Source of the DNA: Polynucleobacter necessarius
GTDB lineage: Bacteria; Pseudomonadota; Gammaproteobacteria; Burkholderiales; Burkholderiaceae
Length of the DNA stretch: 64,000 nucleotides
Direction of reading: 5' to 3'
Assembly: GCF_900095185.1 (NCBI RefSeq)
Contig: NZ_LT606948.1
Location: 968,827-1,032,826, forward strand
The notes beneath the pieces are model-generated. The model saw nothing but the letters and a program-made list of their open reading frames with translations, did no database searches and was not told the origin of the DNA. Shown here one piece after another: positions 17,377 through 25,777 of the stretch; positions within the stretch are counted from its first letter, which is position 1, and each line of letters opens with the position of its first letter. The position numbers and the translations under genes were made by a program.

Positions 17377-18194
17377 AAAGAGTTCAGGTCTTGGATGACA
17401 AGACTAACGGCAACCCCAAATGTGAGAAGGGCAAAAATTTGTTGCATTCTTGGACCGCTTAATCTCTTGCCAACTGCCCGCCCAAGCAGCAGGCCAAATA
17501 ATGCACCGAAAGAAAAAGGTGCTGCCATAGCTTAATCTAAATTACTTGAGATTGCAGAAAATAGAACTCCGCCACCAGAGATGATGGCCAATATTCCCAA
17601 AGATGTGGCGACTATAGATTGTGCCGTTAAATCTGTGTAACGCCTTAAGGCGGGAACAATTACAAAGCCACCGCCTTTACAGCAAGCAAGCCCGACAGAA
17701 AGCCCGCCCAAGAGCCGGCAATCAATAAAGAGCGAGCGCACGGTATATTCCAGCTCAACTTACCCACCTCTGGATTAAGAAGGCAAGGAGGTGGCTTGCG
17801 TTTACGTTTGGGCAGGTGAAGCTTCTCCCTTCTGGACTGAAGCAACATAGTACTCGAGATAAAAAATAGGGTGCAGCTAAATAACATCAGTAGCGGTGCA
17901 GTCGGGACTCGTTGCGCTACCCATAAACCTAGTGGGGAGAGTAGAAGCCCAAAAATCGCCGTAAAACCCACAGCTCTATAGCGCAGAATTTTATTTTTAA
18001 ATCCAAGTAATGCCCCTATGCCCGCTGAGAGTGCAATAGCAAAAAGGGAAATAGGAGCTGCTTCAGCTACAGATAGATGTAAAAAGCAAATACCAATCAG
18101 GGTACTGACAGGATGCCACCTCCTGCCCCAGTGAGACCCATTAATAGCCCCACTATCATACCTAAGCACAGGCTAATGAATATTGAGTAGTCCA
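17373..18194 (-). pseudogene. TauE/SafE-family sulfite exporter, broken
   Basis: ATG at 18194 starts MDYSIFISLCLGMIVGLLMGLTGAGGGILSVP, the first helix with its GxGGG motif, and a frameshift follows near 18108. The second frame gives AISLFAIALSAGIG-type helices to RREKLHLPKRKRKPPP. Another shift near 17740 leads to GLACCKGGGFVIVPALRRYTDL (the second GGG repeat) and ATSLGILAIISGGG. Then comes an in-frame TAA near 17532 and a last helix FGALFGLLLGRAVGKRLSG ending at 17373. TauE/SafE proteins export sulfite or related sulfur anions. It is divergent from the persulfide dioxygenase pseudogene across an AT-rich palindrome. Confidence 0.82.
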
Positions 18195-18219
18195 TTGAAA
18201 ATAATTTTATATTTATATT

Positions 18220-18235
18220 TATATTTATAAATATA
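18220..18235. promoter_or_regulatory. AT-rich palindrome, candidate BigR/SqrR operator
   Basis: TATATTTATAAATATA is a perfect 16-base palindrome in the 70-base gap between the divergent TauE/SafE and persulfide dioxygenase pseudogenes. ArsR-type regulators of the BigR group bind AT-rich palindromes of this kind upstream of such operons, and a BigR-like gene lies just downstream at 19182. The assignment is by position and resemblance. Confidence 0.55.
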
Positions 18236-18264
18236 TATCAATTACCTCTGTAAGTAAGGCGATT

Positions 18265-19120
18265 TTGTCTAGACAGGTCATTGTGAAGGTAAATACCCCC
18301 GCTAATGTCAAAGCGTTTTCTGATCCAGAAAACTGGACATTTTCTTACGTCGTTTATGCCGGGACCGGAAGTCCATGCATAGTCATAGATTCGGTATTGA
18401 ACTACGATCCTAAGTCTGGAAGAACTTCGACGCGTTCAGCAAACGAGGTAATTGACCTCATTCAGGGGGCGCAATTAAAACTCACTTGGATGTTAGAGAC
18501 TCACGCCCATGCCGATCATTTAACCGCTGCACCTTACCTGCAAAGCAAAAGGGGCGGCAAGATTGTGATTGGAGATCACATTACTAATGTTCAGAACGTA
18601 TTCAAGGAGGTATTTAATCTTAAAGACGATTTTGCAGTTGATGGATCGCAGTTTGATCATTGATTGAAAGATGGCGAATCCTTGTCATTTGGTAATCTCT
18701 CTTTACAAGCCTTATATGTCCCTGGCCACCCCCAGCTTGCATGGCTTACGAAATCGGTGACGCCCTATTTGTGGGGGATACCTTGTTTATGCCAGATGTT
18801 GGTACCGCGCGTTGTGATTTCCCTGGAGGTAATGCAAAGACTCTATATCAGTCGATCCAGAAGGTATTGGCATATCCTGATGAAACCAAGCTGTATATGT
18901 GTCACGACTACCCGCCATCAGATCGTCCGGTTGCTTATTGCACAACTGCAGGGGCCGAGAAGAAATCGAATATATACATGAGGGTATTACTGAAGGGCAG
19001 TTTGTGGAAATGCGCAATAAACGTGATGCCACCTTAGATATGCCTAATCTCATATTGCCATCGATTCAGCTAAATATCTGTGCCGGTCATTTGCCTGAGC
19101 CTGAGTCGAATGGCAAGTGA
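18265..19120 (+). pseudogene. Persulfide dioxygenase / ETHE1-like metallo-beta-lactamase, broken
   Basis: The sequence begins WTFSYVVYAGTGSPCIVIDSVLNYDPKSG and has THAHADHLTAAPYL, the HxHxDH iron site of the ETHE1/BLH branch. An in-frame TGA stands at 18661-18663, a frameshift lies near 18735 in what should be GHTPACMAY, then ALFVGDTLFMPDVGTARCDFPGG and LYMCHDYPP, and a further frameshift near 18965 precedes EGQFVEMRNKRDATLDMPNLILPS. The natural start may be GTG at 18283. The enzyme oxidises glutathione persulfide to sulfite, which fits the neighbouring sulfite exporter and persulfide-sensing regulator. Confidence 0.87.
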
Positions 19121-19181
19121 TACTTGAAAATACCTCTAAACGCACTTTGAAATAACGCTTTCTAAATCGGAACTCAAAAAA

Positions 19182-19463
19182 ATGCAGGCATCTGTAGATG
19201 ATGCCCGCAAACTCATGCAGGTCTTATCCAATAGTGATCGAATGATGTTGTTATGTGAGATCGGGCAAGGTGAAAAATGTGTCAGCGAGCTAGAGGCAGT
19301 ATTGAACATACATCAACCAACTCTATCTCAACAACTAACGGTGTTGCGTAAAGAGAAATTGGTCAAGACGCGCCGCGATGGCAAACAAATCTATTACTCT
19401 TTAGCCAGTGAAATCGCCATAGCCGTAATGAGCGTGTTGTACAAGTACTTTTGCAAGCGATAA
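19182..19463 (+). CDS. ArsR-family regulator, BigR/SqrR-like sulfane-sulfur sensor
   Basis: The 93-residue winged-helix protein has the recognition-helix segment HQPTLSQQLTVLRKEKLVKTRRDGKQIYYSLAS. A Cys lies in MMLLCEIG and another near the end in YKYFCKR. These sit where BigR, SqrR and YgaV carry the Cys pair that forms a polysulfide bridge, which releases DNA in the presence of reactive sulfur. The context (persulfide dioxygenase and TauE/SafE) supports this. The regulator is intact although both likely targets are broken. The metal sites of classical ArsR proteins are not present. Confidence 0.82.
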   Translation: MQASVDDARKLMQVLSNSDRMMLLCEIGQGEKCVSELEAVLNIHQPTLSQQLTVLRKEKLVKTRRDGKQIYYSLASEIAIAVMSVLYKYFCKR

Positions 19464-19487
19464 AAATCATTTTTTTCTGGTGGATCT

Positions 19488-19916
19488 CTATTGCTGAGTG
19501 CGTTTGCTATTTCCCAATCTGATAAATACATGCACTAGAAAAGTAGCGAAGAAAAGTAAACCTACTACCCAATGAGTATCCATTGCAATATCCCGAATGT
19601 CTTCTGGCCCGTAAGACAGTAAGGCGGCAGAAATAATCAATATAGTCATATATCCAATCAAACTAAAGCCGCTCAACCACTGTCTTTGAGACTTATATCC
19701 CGCTTTGATATGAAAAGGAAGTACAGACCGAAACGCTAATGAAGCCAGTATCTTGGCAACTCCATGTGTTGCCAAGATACTGTGCGACCCAAGCGTGGAG
19801 CGCTGAATTTGAAAATGATGTCCCAGTAGATAGATGAGGCCAGTAATCGAGCAGGTCACTATTCCGCAGATCAGAAATAATCTGTGCCATCCTGGCATTT
19901 TCCCAAATCGGCTCAT
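19488..19916 (-). CDS. DUF4405-like four-helix membrane protein
   Basis: The 142-residue protein has four hydrophobic helices (LFLICGIVTCSITGLIYLLG, GVAKILASLAFRSVLPFHI, FSLIGYMTILIISAALL and HWVVGLLFFATFLVHVFIRL). His residues near the membrane faces resemble small cytochrome-b-like proteins. Its start overlaps the apbE stop (ATGA, 19913-19916), so it is the last gene of the FMN-binding protein/apbE operon. In such operons this component is thought to carry electrons across the membrane to the flavinylated periplasmic protein. The frame is intact, but its partners are broken. Confidence 0.65.
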   Translation of the reverse strand: MSRFGKMPGWHRLFLICGIVTCSITGLIYLLGHHFQIQRSTLGSHSILATHGVAKILASLAFRSVLPFHIKAGYKSQRQWLSGFSLIGYMTILIISAALLSYGPEDIRDIAMDTHWVVGLLFFATFLVHVFIRLGNSKRTQQ

Positions 19917-20742
19917 ATGGTAATCCTCAGGGACTGGGCGCCAAAGTGACTAAAGTAAGGATGATGCTCATCATTTGATAAGACCAAAACTTTGGTGAGG
20001 GCGTCGGCATAGACGCATTTTGTAGCAATAATAGAAAAGGATCCTGAGACATCTTTATGAACCTTAGAGGGATGCTGTGCAAAAGGATTGATGATGTGAC
20101 TATGCATGCGATCTCTTTTTGCAAAATAAAGACCAAAGACCGCTGGTTGCAATTGCACCATCTTTTAGAGCGCCAACTGCTATCACCTCTTCTGGTAATT
20201 CTGGGTGACGAACTTGAATAAGGAGAGAATGGTCTCCAAACACCCTGAGATCCCCACCAGCATTTACAGAGCCAGACAATGTACCCTCCGATAAAAGAAC
20301 TCTGACTGCCATATTTACCGCAAAACCTTTGGCAATTCCTCCAAGATCTAAACACACAGGGCGCGTTAACTCGATCAGATCTGGGGTCAAAAAGTGGATA
20401 TCTTCAATTCCCACCTAGTTGATGATTTAATAAGGTGATGTGGTCGGGTAATAAGCCTGCAGCTACCAATCGATGACTAATACCGCAATTAAAGAGACCA
20501 TTGGACTTGCTGTACATTTCTTTCGCAATCTTAAGAACTGGAGCAGTCTATGGATGAATTTCCAATGCTTTTAAGCGTGCTTGATAATTGATTCGACTTA
20601 ATTCACTTTGGGGATTGTGAAAGCCCATGAGGTTATGAATCTTCTGGATTGCAGAAAATGCATGTTCAATAGCAATTGATGCATTATCTTCATGGGCTGA
20701 GACTTCAACGAAAGTTCCCAGAAGTGGCCTGTATCGCATCAT
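19913..20742 (-). pseudogene. apbE: FAD:protein FMN transferase (ApbE), broken
   Basis: ATG at 20742 starts MRYRPLLGTFVEVSAHE (typical RxxMGT-like ApbE start), with a stop near 20548, then EMYSKSNGLFNCGI and another stop near 20415. The next frame holds TRPVCLDLGGIAKGFAVN (DLGGIAKGYAVD motif) and VNAGGDLRVFG, and a frameshift near 20105 leads to IINPFAQHP and KCVYADALTKVLVL (the ADALATA/T motif). ApbE attaches FMN covalently to Ser or Thr of FMN-binding proteins in the periplasm, and the cognate substrate gene lies directly upstream. At least three lesions are seen. Confidence 0.87.
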
Positions 20743-21278
20743 GAATTCGAGCTCTTTAGCACGAGATGAAATAAGACGGTGACTCTTTTTACGCCATCCG
20801 TAATGTGTTTGCAGGAAAGGGTTGCGCCGCCAATATTTTTAATATCCTGATTAAGCTTGATGGGATCACTCACGCTCTTACCAATAAACTGTTGACCCTA
20901 TTGGGGGTTGGCAACTTCATAGCCATAGGACTCGACATATTCTAGGATTTCAATCCCTAAAATACGCCCATTTGGGCTAAGGGCTACCGTATAGGTGATC
21001 ATTTCATGATTGCCAACACCCTCATCAATCACTAGCTAGCTACCATCAGCTGCTTTCCAAATACGCTCACCTTGAAAGGGATGTCGAATACTCGACACAG
21101 CACACATCTTTTCCTGTAAATCACCGGTGATGAGAATTGGGTTGTTTGTAAGTGATGTATTTGGAAAAAGAATTTTCTGCACTTGCTCAGCAGAAATATA
21201 TATCTTGGCGTGAGCAATAATGGGGGCGATCATTATTGCTGAACAGAGCATCAGAAGTGGGTTAGGTTTCCAGATCAT
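20739..21278 (-). pseudogene. FMN-binding domain protein, broken
   Basis: A signal-like N-terminus (LLMLCSAIMIAPIIAHAKIY) precedes a PF04205-type domain: TVALSPNGRILGIEILEYVESYGYEV, then FIGKSVSDP, then KNIGGATLSCKHITDGVKR, where GGATLS is the flavinylation motif. Two in-frame stops break it, after KAADGS (near 21036) and after VANPQ (near 20899). The stop overlaps the apbE start (20739-20742), the usual coupling of substrate and flavin transferase. It should have been a periplasmic or membrane-anchored flavoprotein for extracytosolic electron transfer. Confidence 0.82.
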
Positions 21279-21323
21279 ACAGGATGTTTTAAATGAAGAC
21301 TTTCAATGGATGGAGTCAATTTA

Positions 21324-21503
21324 TTAAAATGTCAGCAATTCATTAGCCTCATAGCAAAGCTCTCGAATGTCGTTGGCTAGACCTTGTTGCTCAGCTAATG
21401 CGTCAAACATCATTAATGCTCTTCCTCTAGCGTCGGGACATTGGGTAGATTGAAATTTCACCAAATAACTTAGGGCACCTACTAATAAGTTTTGAATTTC
21501 CAT
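21324..21503 (-). CDS. Small conserved-looking protein in the Fur-type operon
   Basis: A 59-residue frame from ATG 21503 to TAA 21324 begins MEIQNLLVGALSYLVKFQST, continues CPDARGRALMMFDALAEQQG and ends ANELLTF. It sits in line between the outer-membrane barrel pseudogene and the FMN-binding gene, on the same strand and with short gaps, and its codon use looks ordinary. It is helical and soluble, with two Cys. I do not recognise the family. Gene-like position and an unbroken frame in a broken operon are the evidence. Confidence 0.5.
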   Translation of the reverse strand: MEIQNLLVGALSYLVKFQSTQCPDARGRALMMFDALAEQQGLANDIRELCYEANELLTF

Positions 21504-21514
21504 GTTTTCTCTTG

Positions 21515-22427
21515 TTAATTGAGTGGGAAACCTACTTTGACAATAAATTCATTTACTGAATGGCTATCCCAGACACGTGCGTTGGAGCATTCCGCCTCGC
21601 CGCCACCCATACAATTCCCGTCTGCTAATTGATAGCGCCATGCGCCAGTGACCCACCAATCTTTTGCTGCGTAGTGCATATTAGGCCCGATAAAGGTAGC
21701 TCTTTGCACTTGATTGCGTAAATTCAGCTCTAAGTAATCGTTATGAAAGCGAGCTTCTACACCAGCTGACCATTTGGGTGCAAAACGATAGGTTGCACCT
21801 ACAAGGAAGTCCAAGCTGGATTCAGGTACGTTGCCATTCTGAATAAACTTTAAGCGTTCGTTAGCAACTACAACATTTCCAGCGAGAATGAAATGATCAT
21901 CAATAAAGTTTGATTGCAGTAACAATCTTGCTGATAGTTCATCTTTCTTCCCCATGTCGGCTCGAGATACAGTCCAACGCCCACTGGTGAGGTCACTGGA
22001 TTGGTAATTCGATAGATTGCTTCTAGAGAGCCACCTTCAATTCCACTTTTGCGATATGCGGTGGAGAGGGATCGTGCGAGGAAGGAACGCCATAACCACC
22101 CGTACAGCCTGGTGAGTCGCCACAGGCTTCTAGGTTAGTGTAATTTTGATTGGCGCTTGTGTAATCAGAATTAATGTCTCCAGCTATCTGGAGATCATTA
22201 GTTACCCCGTATTCCAGCTCAGTTCTAACAGCCTAGGCATCATAAGATCCCGAGGCTTGCTGTTGATTCAGTTGTAGTTGCTGCTCAAACTCCCACTTAC
22301 CTTTGGGTTGTAAATCTAAAGTGTAGATCCAGCCAAACGCCCCCTCGCCAGCGTGTGCAAATGAAAAATGCAAGGCAGCGATTAAGAAGATGCTGAATGC
22401 TAAAAGTCGATTAATAGTCAAGTTCAA
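21515..22427 (-). pseudogene. Outer-membrane beta-barrel protein (DUF6662-like), broken
   Basis: The start is a clear signal peptide (LLAFSIFLIAALHFSFAHA) followed by GEGAFGWIYTLDLQPKGKWEFEQ. A TAG near 22233 and frameshifts near 22080 and 21960 separate the later blocks. The last block, GATYRFAPKWSAGVEARFHND to VWDSHSVNEFIVKVGFPLN, has alternating amphipathic strands and ends in an aromatic-type barrel terminus. It is the first gene behind the Fur-like palindrome, so iron control is likely. The function is unknown, and it may have been an uptake or sensing barrel feeding the flavin system behind it. Confidence 0.7.
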
Positions 22428-22485
22428 GGTCCTTTTAGGTTGCTATTTAAAGAATCTAAATGAGATTGGTTCTCAATATAACATT

Positions 22486-22506
22486 AGTTGAGAATAATTC
22501 TCAACT
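22486..22506. promoter_or_regulatory. Fur-box-like palindrome between divergent genes
   Basis: Two perfect 10-base arms (AGTTGAGAAT and its reverse complement) flank a single A. The core TGAGAATAATTCTCA resembles the 7-1-7 Fur box. A weaker repeat, TGAGA-N5-TCTCA, lies at 22461-22475. The pair sits between the divergent barrel pseudogene (start 22427) and the DUF3820 gene (start 22512), where it could control both. Confidence 0.7.
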
Positions 22507-22511
22507 AAAAA

Positions 22512-22721
22512 ATGACCACTTCATTGTTTTTGATGAAAATGCCCTTTGGAAAATATGCTGGGCGAGCATTGGCAGATTTACCGGGAAACTATCTGGCTTG
22601 GTTTGCTCGGAAAGGATTTCCTAAGGGTGAGCTTGGTCAGCTTCTAGAGTTAATGCGCACACTAGACCACAATGATTTGCGTGGATTTTTGGTGCCCATT
22701 CAACAGGCGCATGGCCTATAG
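22512..22721 (+). CDS. DUF3820 family protein
   Basis: The 69-residue protein contains MPFGKYAGRALADLPGNYLAWFARKGFPKGELGQLL, a strong match to the DUF3820 pattern, followed by a short helix. The family is small, soluble and of unsettled function. It begins only 6 bases after the Fur-like palindrome, so the operator would cover its ribosome-binding region. The frame is intact and of usual length, unlike the divergent operon on the other side. Confidence 0.8.
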   Translation: MTTSLFLMKMPFGKYAGRALADLPGNYLAWFARKGFPKGELGQLLELMRTLDHNDLRGFLVPIQQAHGL

Positions 22722-22733
22722 GCTAAATCGAAG

Positions 22734-23759
22734 TTATCTTGAATAAGTAACCAGCATAATACGATTGCGTTTGTAAGTGACGGCTGTGGATTCTGGTGGA
22801 CTGCTTTGTAAGAGGCTTATTGGTAGATTGGTTTGCGACTCAATTTGTAAAGCAATCTGTTTTGTCAAATTTTCATTACGGTCGTATTGAAGCTGAATGT
22901 TCTCCACCTTACCCATCTTAATATTATTAATTACGCTGTTGAGTTTACTAAACGAGAGTTCCTCAAAAAATACGGGATACCAGCCACCAATAAAAGCCTT
23001 TTGTTCCTTTGTTTTTGGGGGTTCTGAAGCGGTAGTAACTTGCTTATTCCCATCGTTACTGAGTGGCAAATGAAAATCAATCCCTGTTTTCTGAGTCAAT
23101 TCTTGATAGGTAATAGGCGGCATCATTTTGGCTTCATTTGAATTTTCAATCCAATAAGCCCATGCGATGTTTTTATTGGGGTCGTAAACCAATTTATATA
23201 AGTGGCTTGGAATCGTTACTCGATTTTTTCCAATGCTCCCGCTATTTCCGGTTGAGCCAGTGAATATATAAATATCACCAGCCGCTCTTTTGACGTAGCC
23301 TCGAGTAGGCTCTTCAACATTTTTGGCCCAAATGCCCTGATTATTTTGCCTCGCCTGAGGCATCATATTTGCCATTGAGAATGATTGGGCCATTGCACGC
23401 TCATTGGTCATATCTCCAGCAGGCGCATTGTGACCGCGGTCATAGCCACTTCCTCGGTAATCAGATAGTAGAGCTCTTTCAGCATAAGGTAGCCGTGCTT
23501 CTTCATAAAACTGGTTGGTCCTGCGCGGACGGTTTGTAGAGAGCTGCTCTCTACTAAGTTTCTCGACGGTATAAATGGCCTTTTTATCATGGGGGGAGTA
23601 GTAAATAGCGAAACTATCAAAACAGAGGTCACGGCCAACTTGGGGTGTGCTCGGTATCTGTTGATTTGGAAATAGATCCCTGCAATCTTCAAAAGCAGCA
23701 AAAGCGCTTAATGAGAAGAGCAGTGCTAAGAGGGCAAGCAAGTGACGGGGAGACTTCAT
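22734..23759 (-). CDS. Secreted DNA/RNA non-specific endonuclease (NUC family)
   Basis: ATG at 23759 begins MKSPRHLLALLALLFSLSAFA, a signal peptide; the frame is open 90 bases further upstream but that extension is poor. The mature part has the NUC layout: SDYRGSGYDRGHNAPAGDM with the catalytic DRGH, FSMANMMPQARQNNQGIW with the metal-binding Asn, and IYIFTGSTG. The last 120 residues are a family-variable tail. It is a Mg-dependent periplasmic or secreted nuclease that degrades DNA and RNA non-specifically. The product of 341 residues looks complete. A healthy exported nuclease is notable in so decayed a neighbourhood. Confidence 0.9.
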   Translation of the reverse strand: MKSPRHLLALLALLFSLSAFAAFEDCRDLFPNQQIPSTPQVGRDLCFDSFAIYYSPHDKKAIYTVEKLSREQLSTNRPRRTNQFYEEARLPYAERALLSDYRGSGYDRGHNAPAGDMTNERAMAQSFSMANMMPQARQNNQGIWAKNVEEPTRGYVKRAAGDIYIFTGSTGNSGSIGKNRVTIPSHLYKLVYDPNKNIAWAYWIENSNEAKMMPPITYQELTQKTGIDFHLPLSNDGNKQVTTASEPPKTKEQKAFIGGWYPVFFEELSFSKLNSVINNIKMGKVENIQLQYDRNENLTKQIALQIESQTNLPISLLQSSPPESTAVTYKRNRIMLVTYSR

Positions 23760-24238
23760 GGGTATTAAGTGTAGGACTTGTCGGACTCTCAGTCTGAGTG
23801 TTGGAGTTTTCCTCAAGTGCTCTAAGTAAGTCGGTTGGGGAGCTGGCATTTACTGAACTTCTTTACTTACAAACAATAGCTTATGACGATTTTGGGAGGG
23901 GTACTACCCCTAGAAAATTGGCAGATGAAAAGCACTAGATATATGATTTTTTAGAGGAAATACGGAGCTGATTTACTAAAAAGTCCGATTTCAGACAATT
24001 TTTTATAGAGTGAAATTAGTGACCCCTAACTTCTATAAGTGATTGATTCTATTAGGTTATATATGCTTTTGAAGTCTCATCTACGGGGTCTCCCCAATTT
24101 CTAGATCAATAAGTTATTGAATTTTACTTCTTTATTCTTGACTTGATATAAGAAACCTCTTAGGATGACCCATGTTTTTAGATATTGCAATGCAGCATAA
24201 AACGGCAGTTCAGTTTTTTGAGGTTTTGCAAACCATGA
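23760..24238. other. Intergenic region between the divergent nuclease and transglycosylase genes
   Basis: About 480 bases with no supportable gene. It holds the promoters of both divergent genes. A short palindrome, AGGGGTACTACCCCT (23897-23911), and a smaller GGGG-TCT-CCCC (24085-24095) are the only structures I see. A 24-codon frame from 24172 ends over the transglycosylase start and is not convincing. Confidence 0.5.
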
Positions 24239-25231
24239 ATGAGTAAATGTTTATCCAATAACTTGAGTGATATGCAGACTAAGCAGTCAACTCTGTTGAC
24301 TGCTAAAGATCTGCTCGCGCACGCCATGGCTCCCGTCTATCGAGTTATCAATGGCTTACTCGTGGTGACTGTATTTATGGTGGTTGGCCTTTGGCTTTCA
24401 GGTAACGGCAAAAACGCTGGTGCCTTTGACTTGGCACGCATCCTTGTTCCCGATGAGGCACGCAGTATTGTTTGGAGCAATGTCTTCGGTATGCTCAATC
24501 AATATAAAGAACCCGAGTTATCGGGCGCTCAGGTAGCTGATACTGAGAGTGCGGCCGTCATCATCTACAGTAAATCTAAATTACCGACTACAAGCGGATT
24601 GACCAGCGCTAAGCAACAAACAGTAGCCTTATTAATGCCATCGGTAGCGCAGATGGAGGTGAAGTCGATTTCTCATTTATCCGATCGTATCCCGACCTCA
24701 AAGATGGACCCTCAAGCCTTAGATAGCAATTTGATGGGCTCGATTCAGAACCAGCGCTCGGTAGCGGATTTTTTTGAAAAGAAGTACAACCTCGACCGCG
24801 CCAAGATCGAAGAATATGTCTCCAACACGATTCTGATTGCAAAAGAGGTCAATATTGATCCAATACTGTTGTTAGCGGTGATATCAGTTGAGTCAAACTT
24901 TAACCCCAATACGAAGAGTCATGCTGGTGCCGAAGGGCTTATGCAGGTAATGACCTCTGTTCATAAAGATAAATACGCCATTTTTGGTGGAACCGCTACG
25001 GCTGTGAAACCTGAGGTGAATATTCGTGTAGGCGCATATATTTTGAAATACCTGATTGCAACAGCAGGCTCCTTGCGTAATGGTTTGAAGTACTACGTTG
25101 GTGCTGCAAATGCAGAACATGATGGGGGCTATGCTGATAAGGTCATGGCTGAGAGGAATCGGATCATTGCGCTGTGTCAAGATCGCTCTTCTAATCGATT
25201 GACTTTGAGCGGCAAAGACTTGCGTTCTTAA
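24239..25231 (+). CDS. Lytic transglycosylase (SLT domain), membrane-anchored
   Basis: The 330-residue product has one membrane helix (INGLLVVTVFMVVGLWLSG, near residue 40), a linker of about 130 residues and a C-terminal SLT domain. That domain has LLLAVISVESNFNPNTKSHAGAEGLMQVM with the catalytic Glu in SVESNF and the GLMQVM motif, then VGAYILKYLI and LKYYVGAANA. It cleaves the MurNAc-GlcNAc bond of peptidoglycan with anhydro product, in the periplasm. The start is not certain: ATG 24239 gives an 11-residue longer N-terminus than ATG 24272. Intact, and followed by a terminator. Confidence 0.88.
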   Translation: MSKCLSNNLSDMQTKQSTLLTAKDLLAHAMAPVYRVINGLLVVTVFMVVGLWLSGNGKNAGAFDLARILVPDEARSIVWSNVFGMLNQYKEPELSGAQVADTESAAVIIYSKSKLPTTSGLTSAKQQTVALLMPSVAQMEVKSISHLSDRIPTSKMDPQALDSNLMGSIQNQRSVADFFEKKYNLDRAKIEEYVSNTILIAKEVNIDPILLLAVISVESNFNPNTKSHAGAEGLMQVMTSVHKDKYAIFGGTATAVKPEVNIRVGAYILKYLIATAGSLRNGLKYYVGAANAEHDGGYADKVMAERNRIIALCQDRSSNRLTLSGKDLRS

Positions 25232-25260
25232 TCAGTTGTAGACGCCTCGAGAAACTAAAA

Positions 25261-25280
25261 AAGCCACCCTTGGGTGGCTT
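25261..25280. terminator. Hairpin terminator between the transglycosylase gene and the FKBP remnant
   Basis: AAGCCACCC / GGGTGGCTT is a perfect stem preceded by an A tract and followed by GTGTTTT. It lies 30 bases after the transglycosylase stop and can serve both strands. Confidence 0.7.
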
Positions 25281-25342
25281 GTGTTTTCATCACTCAATAC
25301 TTATTGAGAATGGAGCACCTCCAAAATTACCGAATAGCTGAA

Positions 25343-25690
25343 TTACTGAACGCCGTGTAATTCCACATCAAAAACAAGAGTAGCGTTTGGCGGGATTACA
25401 CCATCAGCACTACGAGGTCCATAGCCCATATCAGAAGGAATGATGAGCGTACGTTTGCCGTCAATTTTCATACCCGCTACGCCCTCATCTCAACCTTTGA
25501 TGACATGGCCTGCACTCCATGGGAAGCTCAAGAGTTGCCCGCGATCTCATGAGCTATCAAATTTTTGACCTTTGTGGTCAGCGGTATTTTCATCATAAAG
25601 CCAGCCGGTGTAATGCACATCTACATGATTGCCCGCCGCCGCTTCTTTGCCATTGCCAACAACGGTATCAATTTTTTTAAATTCACCCAT
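25343..25690 (-). pseudogene. FKBP-type peptidyl-prolyl isomerase with two nonsense codons
   Basis: In a single frame from ATG 25690 to TAA 25343 the 115-codon sequence gives a normal small FKBP: VDVHYTGWLYDE, KGQKFDSS, then TGA, DRGQLLSFPWSAGHVIKG, TGA, DEGVAGMKIDGKRTLIIPSDMGYG and IPPNATLVFDVELHGVQ. The first TGA stands where Arg or Leu is usual and the second where family members have Trp (KGWDEGV). Nothing else is wrong, so the loss is recent. Such proteins speed proline isomerisation in the cytoplasm. Confidence 0.88.
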
Positions 25691-25777
25691 AATGTTTTCC
25701 TATTTCACACAAATTGATTGGCTAGCATATTCTGAGCTCTGTAAATTCTGAAGGTGAGTTGGCTTTCGCAAAGACGT

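Noticed and set aside
25343-25690. TGA read as tryptophan (recoded genetic code), prompted by TGA at a conserved Trp in the FKBP and in the tetrapyrrole methylase remnant
   Set aside because: Intact genes use TGA as a stop (lepA, mobA-type overlaps) and TGG for Trp throughout; many other in-frame stops are TAA and TAG, and frameshifts are as common as stops.
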